64,000 nt of DNA from Methylophilus glucosoxydans (GTDB lineage Bacteria; Pseudomonadota; Gammaproteobacteria; Burkholderiales; Methylophilaceae), in the NCBI RefSeq assembly GCF_042676145.1, contig NZ_JBHTJW010000002.1:1-64000 (forward strand), read 5' to 3'. The notes beneath the pieces are model-generated. The model was given only the letters and a program-made list of their open reading frames with translations, was not told the DNA's origin and did not search any database. Positions 24,762-34,300 of this stretch are shown here, piece by piece. The stretch's first letter is position 1, and every line of letters begins with the position of its first letter. Both the position numbers and the translations under genes were made by a program.

Positions 24762-26171
24762 TCAGAACAGGCCCGAGGTTGAATGCGCAACTGGCGAAAG
24801 CAGCGGCGAAGGCAATTGTTCAAAGGCCTGCACAGTTAAAGGTTTGCTAAAAAAATACCCCTGGTATTTCATACAGCCCTTGCTATGCAGGTATTCGAGC
24901 TGCTCTATCGTTTCCACCCCCTCAGCAATCAGGGTCATTTTGAGATGCTTACCCAGATTCACCAGCGTATCGACAATCGCCTGGTCACTTTCATTATTCA
25001 GCAAGTCGCGCACAAAGGATTGATCAATTTTTAATTGCTCAAATGGCAGGTGCTTCAAGTAGTTTAATGAAGAGTATCCGGTGCCAAAATCATCCAGCGA
25101 CCAACTCATGCCAAATGCCTGCAATGCGCGCATTTTCTGGATCGTATCGTCTACTTCGTTTGCCAGCATGCTCTCAGTGAGCTCCAGTTTAATCTGGCCG
25201 GGATTGGCGCCGCTGCGCGTTACAATCTCCTGCACCTCTTGCACAAAATCGGGCTGGCGCAGCTGCGAAGTGCTCACATTCACCGCAATACTCAAGTGGG
25301 ACAAATGCGGATGATCAGACCATTTCACCAACTGCGCACAGGCTTCTTTTAATACCCAATTACCAATCGGCAAAATCAGACCGGTTTCTTCGGCGGCAGT
25401 GATGAAAACACCAGGCGGGATCAAGCCCTGCTCAGGATGCTGCCAGCGTAGCAACGCTTCAGCGCCAAAAATATGACCCTGGGCATCGACCTGCGGCTGG
25501 TAATGCAAACAGAAATGCCCTTTGGCGAGCGCTTCGCGCATATCCGCGTAAAGCCCGCTACGCAAGGTAATATCAGACTGCATCACAATCAAGGCAATCC
25601 CCAAAACACCTAAGGCGGCCAGATTATTCATCCATGCCCCAACCGCCCGAATTTCAGGATTCGCAATCAAAGATGCCTGGGTAATGCCAATGTCAGACGA
25701 ACCAAAAATCAAACACCCCAACAGCATGAGCAACGGAAAAATCACGCGCAGATAAATGCCCTCTTTACGGAACACCAGCGATGATCCTGCGGCAATCGGC
25801 AGATAATACATATGCACCGAGCGGACCACCCCGGGCAACGGCACATCAAACACAGAAATCGCAGAAATAATCAGCGCCAAGCCATGCGCCATAAAAATGG
25901 CTGCCAGGCGATCCCGGCCCGCATTGATCATGGTCACCACAAGCATGCTCAATATCACCAGGGAAAAATTAAAGGCCATTAACAGCCATTTGGCCTGCCA
26001 TAAATAGTAAACACTCCAAGCACCGCCCAGAATGATGGAGGCACAGGCAGCAATCGCCAGTAACAGTTTCACCCGCAGTTGATGCGGGTCTTGGGCAAAC
26101 TGAAAAAGCTCGCCTTTAAAAAGTTTGGCAACCAGTCTCAGTTGTAGAGGAGTGTTTTTAAAGTGTGGCAT
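24762..26171 (-). CDS. Membrane-bound EAL-domain cyclic-di-GMP phosphodiesterase
   Basis: The 469-residue protein has about six hydrophobic segments in residues 35-215 and one EAL domain from about residue 222. Signature residues for hydrolysis of c-di-GMP to pGpG are present: EALLRW, KLELTES, LDDFGTGYSSL (loop 6), KIDQSFV, AEGVET and QGYFFSKP. There is no GGDEF domain. It is read from an mRNA that carries a c-di-GMP-I riboswitch about 215 bases upstream, with a 69-codon ORF between. Its start ATG overlaps the stop of that ORF as TAATG. This points to feedback control of c-di-GMP level. The sensed signal of the membrane domain is unknown. Confidence 0.9.
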   Translation of the reverse strand: MPHFKNTPLQLRLVAKLFKGELFQFAQDPHQLRVKLLLAIAACASIILGGAWSVYYLWQAKWLLMAFNFSLVILSMLVVTMINAGRDRLAAIFMAHGLALIISAISVFDVPLPGVVRSVHMYYLPIAAGSSLVFRKEGIYLRVIFPLLMLLGCLIFGSSDIGITQASLIANPEIRAVGAWMNNLAALGVLGIALIVMQSDITLRSGLYADMREALAKGHFCLHYQPQVDAQGHIFGAEALLRWQHPEQGLIPPGVFITAAEETGLILPIGNWVLKEACAQLVKWSDHPHLSHLSIAVNVSTSQLRQPDFVQEVQEIVTRSGANPGQIKLELTESMLANEVDDTIQKMRALQAFGMSWSLDDFGTGYSSLNYLKHLPFEQLKIDQSFVRDLLNNESDQAIVDTLVNLGKHLKMTLIAEGVETIEQLEYLHSKGCMKYQGYFFSKPLTVQAFEQLPSPLLSPVAHSTSGLF

Positions 26172-26380
26172 TAGGCGCGCCTGTCATCCAATTGACCATT
26201 GCCAATCCACCACAAACGACTGCGACAGCGCAGTGCAAGCAAGTCATTTCTCTTTAGTAAGTGGTCGATCATAAAGCCCTCAGCGGCGGATACCCTCAAT
26301 GGGCGAAACAGCACGCAGGCTTTGCCGAGACGGCATAAGCCCAGCCCACACAACACACTACTTGAAAGAACTTGATACAT
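26171..26380 (-). CDS. Small ORF between riboswitch and EAL gene, coupled to EAL gene
   Basis: A 69-codon frame with an ATG at 26380 preceded by AAGGG, located right after the riboswitch aptamer and ending in TAATG shared with the EAL start codon. The product is Leu-, Arg- and Cys-rich with no recognised family. It may be a leader whose translation carries ribosomes to the EAL gene, whose own ribosome site is weak, or a short regulatory protein. It could also be a chance frame; the coupling and ribosome site are the only support. Confidence 0.45.
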   Translation of the reverse strand: MYQVLSSSVLCGLGLCRLGKACVLFRPLRVSAAEGFMIDHLLKRNDLLALRCRSRLWWIGNGQLDDRRA

Positions 26381-26395
26381 TAACCCTTGCGGTAA

Positions 26396-26475
26396 ATGGT
26401 AGCCCCGCTGTCATCAGCAACTGCTTTTAGACCGGAAGCTTTGCGTCCCTGCTTTTCAGCAGGTTTGCCTTTTAT
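26396..26475 (-). ncRNA. Cyclic-di-GMP-I (GEMM) riboswitch
   Basis: Read on the minus strand: GGCAAACC, a short stem around GCTGAAAAGC, the conserved GGGACGCAAAGC, then CCGGTCTAA and further down GACAGCGGGGCTACC. These are the fixed elements of GEMM-I: the P1b stem with GNRA-like tetraloop, the tetraloop receptor side, and the ligand-binding A and G positions. It precedes a small ORF and an EAL phosphodiesterase gene, so it probably senses the substrate of the downstream enzyme. Confidence 0.85.
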
Positions 26476-26657
26476 AATGGTACTTAACAATAGGTGACAA
26501 GTTCATCAAACTTTGTAACGGTTGTCAATCCTCTCGACATTCAATACTGTATGTTTGTCATTAAAAAGCCGCACACACATTTTTCTCAGCAACAATCATG
26601 CCTTTTATCTCTGGCAAAAGGCTCGATTGGCAATCTACCGATGGATAGATTTCACTG
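26476..26657. other. Intergenic stretch before riboswitch
   Basis: Holds the presumed promoter of the riboswitch transcript on the minus strand: TTGTCA, 16 bases, ATTATA, ending just before the aptamer. Nothing else recognised between this and the end of the cytochrome gene. Confidence 0.35.
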
Positions 26658-27938
26658 TCACTCATGTGCCGAAGCGGGCAGTTTTCGAATGTCTGCAACG
26701 GCCTTCGCACTCGTCGGTTTAAGATTATGATTCCAGGCGGACTGCATAAAACTGACTAACTGCGCCACCTCAGTATCATTCAAGGTATGTCTGAACTTTG
26801 GCATATTGAAGGGTGCCGCCACCCCTTGCGGTTTGAGTTGAGGCGAGCCATTCAAAATGACATTAATGAGTGAGGAGGGGTCTGGATCCATCACAGCCGG
26901 GTTGCCCGCAAGCGGTGATAAATAAGGGGCAACCCCTTTACCCTCTTGTCCATGACACGCTGCACAATATTGCTGATAAAGCCGGGCGCCAGGATAGGTT
27001 GTCAATGATTTGAACTGAGCCAATGTCGCACCAGAATTGTATTTATACGTCGTTTGACCTTTATCGTTTGTCCCTTTGATTGTTTTCAAGTAGCTAGCGA
27101 TGCCCGTTAAATCCTGGATAGTCATGCCTTCAGTACTGTTATTAATGACCGTAGTCATGGTGCCAAAAGCGGAGCTATGCTGATTAGCACCAGATTTCAG
27201 ATACACAAGAATATCCGCCTCAGACCACCTGCCTAACCCGGTATTATGGTCCCCACGCAAGTTGGTGGCAGACCATCCTTCCAGGGTTTCTCCGCTTAAA
27301 AATTGATCCGAGGCATGCGTCAGCCCTTTTTCCTGATAGGCAAAGCCGCGTGGCGTATGGCAAGCACCACAATGCCCCAGCCCCTGAACCAAATAAGCGC
27401 CACGATTCCAGCTGGCATCTTTTGATGCATCAGGTTGATAACCATGCTTATCTAAAAACAGGCTATTCCAGATGGCCAAAGGGAACCTGTAATTCAATGG
27501 CCAAGGAATCTCATTCGCCCGGTTTGCTTGGCGCACCGGTTTCACGCCGTGCATGAAATACACGTAGAGGGCGTGAATGTCGGCATCACTAACTTTGGCA
27601 TAAGAAGGATATGGCATGGCCGGATAAAGATGATGACCATCTTTTGCCACCCCTCGCCGTAGTGCTTTGGCAAAGTCGGACTCGGTATATTTGCCGATAC
27701 CTGTCTCAGCATCAGGCGTAATGTTCGTCGTATAAATCGCGCCCACTGGCGTCAGCATGGGCAGCCCGCCGGCAAAGGCTTTGCCATGGGGAGCCGTGTG
27801 ACAAGAGATGCAATCGCCTACCCGCGCAAGATACTCCCCTTTTTTGATCTCTGCCGGATTGACGGCAAACACACTCAACGAAAATGTAAAGGTAAAGGCT
27901 GCGAAACCTATTTTCATCAAACCTGAGGCCATGTTCAT
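26658..27938 (-). CDS. Tri-heme cytochrome c subunit of periplasmic dehydrogenase
   Basis: A 426-residue exported protein with a signal peptide (cut near FAVN, residues 24-27) and three heme-attachment motifs: CISCH (residue 43), CGACH (about 192) and CAACH (about 330). This three-heme layout is that of the cytochrome subunits of membrane-linked alcohol/aldehyde dehydrogenases. It would take electrons from the molybdenum hydroxylase coded just upstream and pass them to the respiratory chain. Third gene of a three-gene unit, 9 bp after the Mo subunit gene. Confidence 0.9.
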   Translation of the reverse strand: MNMASGLMKIGFAAFTFTFSLSVFAVNPAEIKKGEYLARVGDCISCHTAPHGKAFAGGLPMLTPVGAIYTTNITPDAETGIGKYTESDFAKALRRGVAKDGHHLYPAMPYPSYAKVSDADIHALYVYFMHGVKPVRQANRANEIPWPLNYRFPLAIWNSLFLDKHGYQPDASKDASWNRGAYLVQGLGHCGACHTPRGFAYQEKGLTHASDQFLSGETLEGWSATNLRGDHNTGLGRWSEADILVYLKSGANQHSSAFGTMTTVINNSTEGMTIQDLTGIASYLKTIKGTNDKGQTTYKYNSGATLAQFKSLTTYPGARLYQQYCAACHGQEGKGVAPYLSPLAGNPAVMDPDPSSLINVILNGSPQLKPQGVAAPFNMPKFRHTLNDTEVAQLVSFMQSAWNHNLKPTSAKAVADIRKLPASAHE

Positions 27939-27947
27939 GGTGACTCC

Positions 27948-30164
27948 TTATGTTTTTAGTTGATGCCCGATAGGTAGCTTGCGAATACGTTTGCCAGTCG
28001 CTGAGAACACGGCATTTGCCAACGCAGCGCCAATCGCTGCAGTACCAGGCTCACCAATCCCCCCCGGCGCCTCAGCGCTTTTAATCAGGTGGACGTCAAT
28101 AGCGGGCGCTTCATTAATACGCAGCATACGGTAATCATTAAAGTTAGTTTGCTGTACACGCCCATGCTCAATGGTGATTTCGTTGTATAGCACAGCCGTC
28201 AGGCCAAAAATAACGCCCCCTTGAATTTGCGCAATCACGGTATCTGGATTCACGGTCATGCCACAATCGACAGCAGAGACGACGCGGTCGACTTTAACCT
28301 CTCCCTGATCATTCACGGTGACATCAACCACCATGGCCAAGAAACTGCCAAAAGCATGCATTACAGAGACGCCGCGACCTTGGCCTTTAGCTAATGGCTT
28401 GCCCCAATCACTCTTGCTTACCGCGAGTTGCAAGGCATTTTTCAATCTAGGCGTTTTACCGAGCAGATCCAAACGGTATTTCACCGGATCCACTTTCGCC
28501 AAATGCGCCAGTTCATCGATGAAACTCTCGACGACAAAAGTACCGCGTGTCGGCCCAACCCCCCGCCAAAATGCGGTGGGTACATCCCGCGGCTCTACCC
28601 GTACATAATCCACATACAGATTCGGTAAATCATATGGCGGCTCTGCCGACACTTCCACTGCATCCGGGTCTACCCCGTTTTTGACTAAAGGGGGCGCAAA
28701 GCGGGCCATGATGGAGGAGCCAACGATACGGTGTGACCAAGCGACCGGCTTGCCGTTAGCATCCAATCCTGCTGAGATACGGTCAAAGTAATACGGGCGA
28801 AACATGTCATGTTGAATATCCTCTTCCCGCGTCCAAATGACCTTAACTGGCCCCTTTACCTGCTTGGCAATTTTGACCGCCTGCACGACCCCATCAAACT
28901 CTAGTCGTCTGCCGAAACCACCGCCGATGAGGAAATTATGCAACCTGACTTTTTCAACCGGAATGTTGAGTGTTTTGGCGGCCATGCCCTGGGCAAACGT
29001 CGGAATTTGCGTCCCTACCCAAAGATCGCAGCCAGAAGCGCTCACCTCCACAGTGCAATTCATGGGCTCCATCGTCGCATGTGCTAAAAAGGGTTGCTCA
29101 TACTCCACACTCAGCGTTTTATCCGCTTTTTTGTAGGCACTGGTGGCATTGCCTTGCTTTTTAGCCACGGCCCCCGGTTTTTTGGACGCCTCACGCAGAT
29201 CATTCACCAAATCACTGGTTTTTACCGCAGTGCTTTTACCTTCATTCCATTGAATATCCAGTGCGCCCAAGCCGCGTTTGGCGGCCCAAGTATTCGTGGC
29301 TATCACGGCAACCGCATTATCCACTTTGACCACTTGCAGCACACCGGGCATTTTCAAGGCGCGGCTATCATCTACACTGGCCAGCGTCCCGCCGAACACA
29401 GGACTGGTAGCGATCACTGCAAACTTCACATTGTCAGGGTGTGCATCAATACCAAACTTCGCCAAGCCATTTACTTTATCAGGCGTATCTAATCGCTTGG
29501 CAGCAGTGCCAATGAGTTTAAAGTCTTTAGGGTCTTTGAGAGCGACTTGCTTGGGTACAGGCAAGGTGCTGGCCACTTTGACTAATTCCCCATAACGCAG
29601 TGTTCGTCCGGAGGCATCGTGGTAAACCACACCAGATTTTGCATAACAGGCAGATTCGGCCACTTTCCATTGCTGTGCAGCCGCAGCAATCAGCAATGAC
29701 CGGCACACAGCACCGGCCTGGCGCATGGGCTCCCACAAGGCACGGATGGAAGTTGACCCGCCCGTCACCTGAGCCCCGAGCAGCGCATCGGCATACAGCT
29801 TTTCATTCGGGGGGGCATGTTCCAGTTTCACAGTTTGGAGATCAACCCCCAACTCTTCTGCTAACAACATGGGAATAGACGTATAAACCCCCTGCCCCAT
29901 TTCCACCTTGGGCATGATCATGGTGACCTCGCCCTTAGTATCAATCTTGATGAATCCATTCGGGGCGAGCACATCCTTACCGGTTTCCAGCTCGCTGTAC
30001 GGTTGGGTTTGCTTGCTTTGGCTCAATGCAGGCAAACTGATACTCAGCAGCATCCCGCCTGCAGTCGTCGCACTCACCGTCGCGGCAATTTTAAGAAAAT
30101 CACGTCGCGGAGGATTAGAAATCGTATATTTGTCGGCCAAGCCCTGGATAAGCCCTTGTGACAT
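27948..30164 (-). CDS. iorB: Molybdopterin-binding subunit of periplasmic aldehyde/isoquinoline oxidoreductase
   Basis: A 738-residue member of the xanthine oxidase family, beta-subunit type as in isoquinoline 1-oxidoreductase IorB. It has a Tat signal (PPRRDFLK, residues about 18-25, then a hydrophobic run), the MGQGVYTSIPMLLAEELG active-site-proximal motif, LIGGGFGRR, RGVGPTRGTFVVESF, and GGIGEPGTAAIGAALANAVF, which holds the conserved Glu that acts as base. The cofactor is expected to be Mo with molybdopterin cytosine dinucleotide. Substrate unknown; aldehydes or N-heterocycles are typical. The Tat signal puts the enzyme in the periplasm with its cytochrome. No dedicated XdhC-like maturation gene is adjacent. 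Confidence 0.88.
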   Translation of the reverse strand: MSQGLIQGLADKYTISNPPRRDFLKIAATVSATTAGGMLLSISLPALSQSKQTQPYSELETGKDVLAPNGFIKIDTKGEVTMIMPKVEMGQGVYTSIPMLLAEELGVDLQTVKLEHAPPNEKLYADALLGAQVTGGSTSIRALWEPMRQAGAVCRSLLIAAAAQQWKVAESACYAKSGVVYHDASGRTLRYGELVKVASTLPVPKQVALKDPKDFKLIGTAAKRLDTPDKVNGLAKFGIDAHPDNVKFAVIATSPVFGGTLASVDDSRALKMPGVLQVVKVDNAVAVIATNTWAAKRGLGALDIQWNEGKSTAVKTSDLVNDLREASKKPGAVAKKQGNATSAYKKADKTLSVEYEQPFLAHATMEPMNCTVEVSASGCDLWVGTQIPTFAQGMAAKTLNIPVEKVRLHNFLIGGGFGRRLEFDGVVQAVKIAKQVKGPVKVIWTREEDIQHDMFRPYYFDRISAGLDANGKPVAWSHRIVGSSIMARFAPPLVKNGVDPDAVEVSAEPPYDLPNLYVDYVRVEPRDVPTAFWRGVGPTRGTFVVESFIDELAHLAKVDPVKYRLDLLGKTPRLKNALQLAVSKSDWGKPLAKGQGRGVSVMHAFGSFLAMVVDVTVNDQGEVKVDRVVSAVDCGMTVNPDTVIAQIQGGVIFGLTAVLYNEITIEHGRVQQTNFNDYRMLRINEAPAIDVHLIKSAEAPGGIGEPGTAAIGAALANAVFSATGKRIRKLPIGHQLKT

Positions 30165-30166
30165 AA

Positions 30167-30625
30167 CTAGACCCCTTCCTTAGCAGCCACCTTGATAGCT
30201 GCGCGTATACGTGGATAAGTGCCGCAGCGGCAAATATTACCGGCCATGGCGGCATCAATTTGCGCGTCATTCGGGTGAGGGTGCTGGTCAAGCAGCGCGC
30301 AAGCAGACATGATCTGGCCAGACTGACAATAACCACACTGCATCACCTCCAGATCTAGCCAGGCCTTTTGCACAGCCTGACCTGCGGAGGTTTCCCCAAT
30401 CGCTTCTATGGTCGTAATCTTCTTGCCGCCAACAGCCGAAATGGGCAATACGCAGGAACGCGTTGCCTGACCATCCACATGAACTGTACACGCGCCGCAC
30501 TGCGCGATGCCACATCCGAACTTGGTTCCGGTCAAGCCGATGATGTCTCTGATCACCCAAAGAAGAGGCATATCAGCGGGTGCATCCACTTGGTGGGTGA
30601 TGCCATTAATATTCAGGGTTGCCAT
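30167..30625 (-). CDS. iorA: 2Fe-2S subunit of molybdenum hydroxylase
   Basis: A 152-residue small subunit with the N-terminal plant-type ferredoxin domain (GCGIAQCGACTVHVDG with a later Cys at SCVLP) and the C-terminal 2Fe-2S domain (MQCGYCQSGQIM and NICRCGTYPRIR). It transfers electrons from the Mo site to the cytochrome. The ATG at 30625 has GGAG six bases upstream; a TTG one codon earlier is less likely. First gene of the three-gene unit; two bases separate it from the large subunit. Confidence 0.92.
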   Translation of the reverse strand: MATLNINGITHQVDAPADMPLLWVIRDIIGLTGTKFGCGIAQCGACTVHVDGQATRSCVLPISAVGGKKITTIEAIGETSAGQAVQKAWLDLEVMQCGYCQSGQIMSACALLDQHPHPNDAQIDAAMAGNICRCGTYPRIRAAIKVAAKEGV

Positions 30626-30696
30626 CAATGGCTCCTTCCTTGAAAACGTACGACTACTTGTGATTTTTATTATGAAATACGATTATTCATTGAAAT

Positions 30697-30733
30697 AAAT
30701 TAATTCACGAATAACTCAAGAGTGAATTAATTT
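30697..30733. promoter_or_regulatory. Long perfect inverted repeat upstream of iorA
   Basis: AAATTAATTCAC (30697-30708) and GTGAATTAATTT (30722-30733) are perfectly complementary with 13 bases between, about 70-110 bp before the iorA start. It has the look of an operator for a dimeric regulator that controls the molybdenum hydroxylase genes. No regulator gene is adjacent. Confidence 0.45.
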
Positions 30734-31372
30734 AAACCCCGAATCAAGTATAAATTTATGAAATTCTTGCCTAAAACAATTTTACCTTTTGCTGTAAATC
30801 GCCTATTACGCTCCAACACTGATTAAGTTTGGCATCCTACAGATTGGAATAAAAAGTCAACGGTGCTTATGCAACACCAATGTTTCTTCAATATTTTTTT
30901 ATCCTTATTGAATATTTCTAGCTATAAAAAATAAAAAGGCCCTGTAAAAACAGGGCATTATCTAATTTAATCAACAAAAACCTCTTTGAATAAACTCACA
31001 TTGGGACTGAATAAAAACTTTATTCAATAGCATAGTCGATTTCAATTCATTTACACCGCTCATTCATATTTATTGGCAATTCGATATCCCCAACAATTGC
31101 CTACTTCAAAAAGAAATGTATATTTATGTATTAATATTTTTATTCATGATAATTTACACCAATAATAAACTCATCTGAATTAGTGGGACTCTCAATTACC
31201 CTTCTTTTCAAGAGCAGCTAATCGCATGTTAATTCTGGTGTCAGACCATTAAGCTATAGGTGTCACTTTTATTCTGACAAGCTTTAGTCACAAAGTTGCA
31301 AACTAGATAATTCAATATCTCATAGGCTAAAGACTGCATTTATACATAAAAAATTAGAAAGAAGAATATTTA
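30734..31372. other. AT-rich intergenic region before the DUF4132 operon
   Basis: About 640 bases with no supported gene. It contains the terminator-like hairpin at 30939-30956 and, near 31237, GGTGTCAGACC, an 11-base imperfect palindrome like those in REP elements. The ribosome site AGAAAGAAG lies just before the ATG at 31373. The promoter of the operon must be here but no strong -35/-10 pair is clear. Confidence 0.4.
30939..30956 (-). terminator. Terminator hairpin, copy 1 (flanks the island)
   Basis: GCCCTGTAAAAACAGGGC, with a T-rich tract on the minus-strand 3' side. There is no minus-strand gene to the right for it to terminate today. The same 18 bases recur at 42072, where they end ssb. 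Confidence 0.65.
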
Positions 31373-34300
31373 ATGAGTTTGATACGCAAGGTATTAGGGG
31401 TGTTTTCTCCAGGTTTGTCTAATAATGATTCGTACACTGGGTGGTTGAAACAATTAAGTGATTATTTGCGCTACGAGGGTCGACATAAAAATCTGGGGGC
31501 AAGTACAGTCAATGACATACTAAGTTTCGTTGGCAATGGCGATACACCATCAGTACTTGATTACGTAGCAAAAAATAACAAAGTTAGCGCGGTTTTCCAA
31601 CTGGAGAATATGTACGCTAATGATAAAAAGGAAAGCGCTCGCTTAGCGGCTCTCTATAAAAACTTTGATTCAGTTGAAACAAGCGTTGCTTTACGCTGGG
31701 TTAAGCTATTGGAAGCCAGTATTAGCCGATCATCAGGACTTCGCTACGCCTATGTGTTTCCTAAAAATGAGCATTGGCCAGAGATTTTGTTAATACATTC
31801 AACCGGCTTTAGTCTTAATAGCTATTCCAGCGAAGTTCAGAGAGCGGATAAATTAAGCTACAACAAAATAGAAGAACTCTTAATAGTCGATGGCCTGCCG
31901 CCAAATAGTCTTTTGGTCTCAGCATTTTCAAGTCCTGTAAGTGGTAATTGGTTTGCAGAAAGCAGGCTGCCAATGGTTACAACATTACAAGGCTATGCAG
32001 AAGGTTTGCAAAGGCACGCGGAGTCGCTTAAGTTGTGTTTGATGAATAATAATGTTCCTCAGCGCTTACATATGATTAAATTGCTGGAGAATGCAAATAA
32101 CTCGACTTTGAAAATACTTGCACCTGAATTGATTGTATTCGCCGTTGCAAATAGCAAGCAAGTTCGTGCTGCCGCTAGCGCATTAATTCGCAAATCTCCA
32201 ATAGACGATTTTTTTGAGTCCCTAAAGCATGAAGCGTCTAAAGGAAAACCTGAAGCCCGGATACATGCTCTTCGTTTATTACATAGCTTGGCTATTTCAT
32301 CGAATAACGCTGCCGTAGTAAATTTCGTAAAAGAAACTGCCAAAGCTGATAAAGCTCCAAATGTGAATGCTCTATTAAATGAGTGGGATAATGAACTCGC
32401 TCCAATCAATACCCAAGTCAATTACCAGTATGACGTTCCCTCTGTTAAATGGAATCTGGAACTAACCTCTGAAATAAAATTAGCAATAGATAATCTATGG
32501 AGTGATATCAACTGTGCGATTGATAAACTGAACAAACAATCTAGAGACTGGCATGACCAAATGCTAGAAAAAGGTCACAAACACACACTGCACTTAGTGA
32601 AAAATTTGCCAACTGATCTAAAAAAACCTTTTTTTGAATACCTTAGTGCTGACTCCCCTAAAACGAAGAAACAAATCAATGAATATATTGAGGATTACCG
32701 CGCTGGCAATTCTATTAGTAAATCATTGAATACTTTTGCGGCCTCACCTGCAGTGACCGCGGTAGTTCTTCTAAAAACTCTGGTGTTCTTTGATTTTCAT
32801 CAACACCGACATGATGGCTCTGTCAGCCCTCAATTAGCAATTGCATTTAATGCATTCTATTCCGCAAAAAAGACCATTTCCTTGCTAATGTTGCAGAAAA
32901 TGTTGGAGCCGTTAGAAATCACTGCTAGCAGTATTTTAGAGAAGTATTGTTCTTCTTGGAGCTCTATTGGGGAAAGTTGGAATGATGAAGACATCTGGCC
33001 GTTCTTTGCTCATAATCTGGAGCTGGTTAATCAAATCCTAAATCCTTCCTCTGCACGTTCATATTGGTTTGACCGCCACAAACTTTATAAAGGTATTGGC
33101 ACTCTCCCTTTTCCGCCTGAGTCAATCGTTAACACCTTATTCGACATCGCTCTTGGAAATGCAAAAACAGACCGTACTGCAGCTCAAAATGCATTAAGTA
33201 ACCTCCCTGGAAAAGAGAAGCGGATTATCAATGCGCTAAGCGATGGTAAGGGTGATGTGCGAACTATTGCTGCCCAATGGCTGACACGTTTAAATTATGA
33301 GCCCGCTAAAATCTCCCTAGAGGAAGCAGTTCTAAAAGAAAAAAGTGATATTGCAAAAGGTGCAATGCTAGATGCATTAATAGCACTCGGAGAGTCAGTA
33401 GAAAAGTACTTAAATTTGGATGCATTGAAGCTTGAAGCGGATAAGTCTCTCGCTAAAGGTTTACCAAAAGATTTGGAGTGGTTTCCTTGGAACGCTATCC
33501 CAGTAGTCAAGTGGGAACAATCTAATGAAGCCATCTCATCAAACGTACTACGCTGGTTGCTTATTCAAGCATTCAAACAAAAGTCCCCAGAACCCAATGC
33601 GATCCTTCGCAAGTATTGTGCAATGTTTGATATTCGAGACAGAGAGCAATTCGGTCAATTTGTACTCGAAGCGTGGCTCACTGAGGATATTAAACCTATA
33701 TCTCCTGACTTAGCACTACAGCAAGCGCAGAACCAAGCACAGTATGCGTTTAATTCAATGAAGAATCACCCTCAATATTGGGAAAAAAATCCGCATTTTG
33801 GGAAGTCTGTAGAAGAACTCACTTCAGCCTATTTACCCGGATTTTTACGCCAACCAGTTGGATCAGCCATTTCGAGTAAAGGAATTTTGGCTATTTCTGC
33901 TGCATGCGCATCAGAGCGAGCTGCTGAACCTGTTCGCCGTTATTTGAAGGAGTATTACGGTACCAGAGCGGCGCAAGGTAAAGCCCTGATTGGTATGCTG
34001 TCCTGGATCGAGCATCCAACAGCTACTCAATTAATGCTGTCTATTGGAAACAGATTCCGAACTAAAAGCTTTCAAGAGGAAGCTGCAAGACAAGCAACAG
34101 CGCTAGCTGAAAGAAAGGGGTGGACGCTTTCTGAGCTTGCTGACCGGACTATACCAAGTGCGGGTTTCGATGAATCAGGCGAATTGCAGCTAAGTTATGG
34201 GCAACGTATCTTCACAGCAAAGCTTTTGGACGACTTGAGTGTGCGTTTATTCAATCCTGAAGGGAAAGAAATCAAAGCTCTTCCGGAGCCGCGTCAGGAT

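Noticed and set aside
30820..30840. TGGCATCCTACAGATT as a sigma-54 promoter
   Set aside because: The -24 half is fine, but no GC doublet lies 12 bases downstream.
31230..31260. GGTGTCAGACC near 31237 as part of a REP/tyrosine-transposase unit
   Set aside because: Only one short imperfect palindrome, with no partner and no transposase gene nearby.
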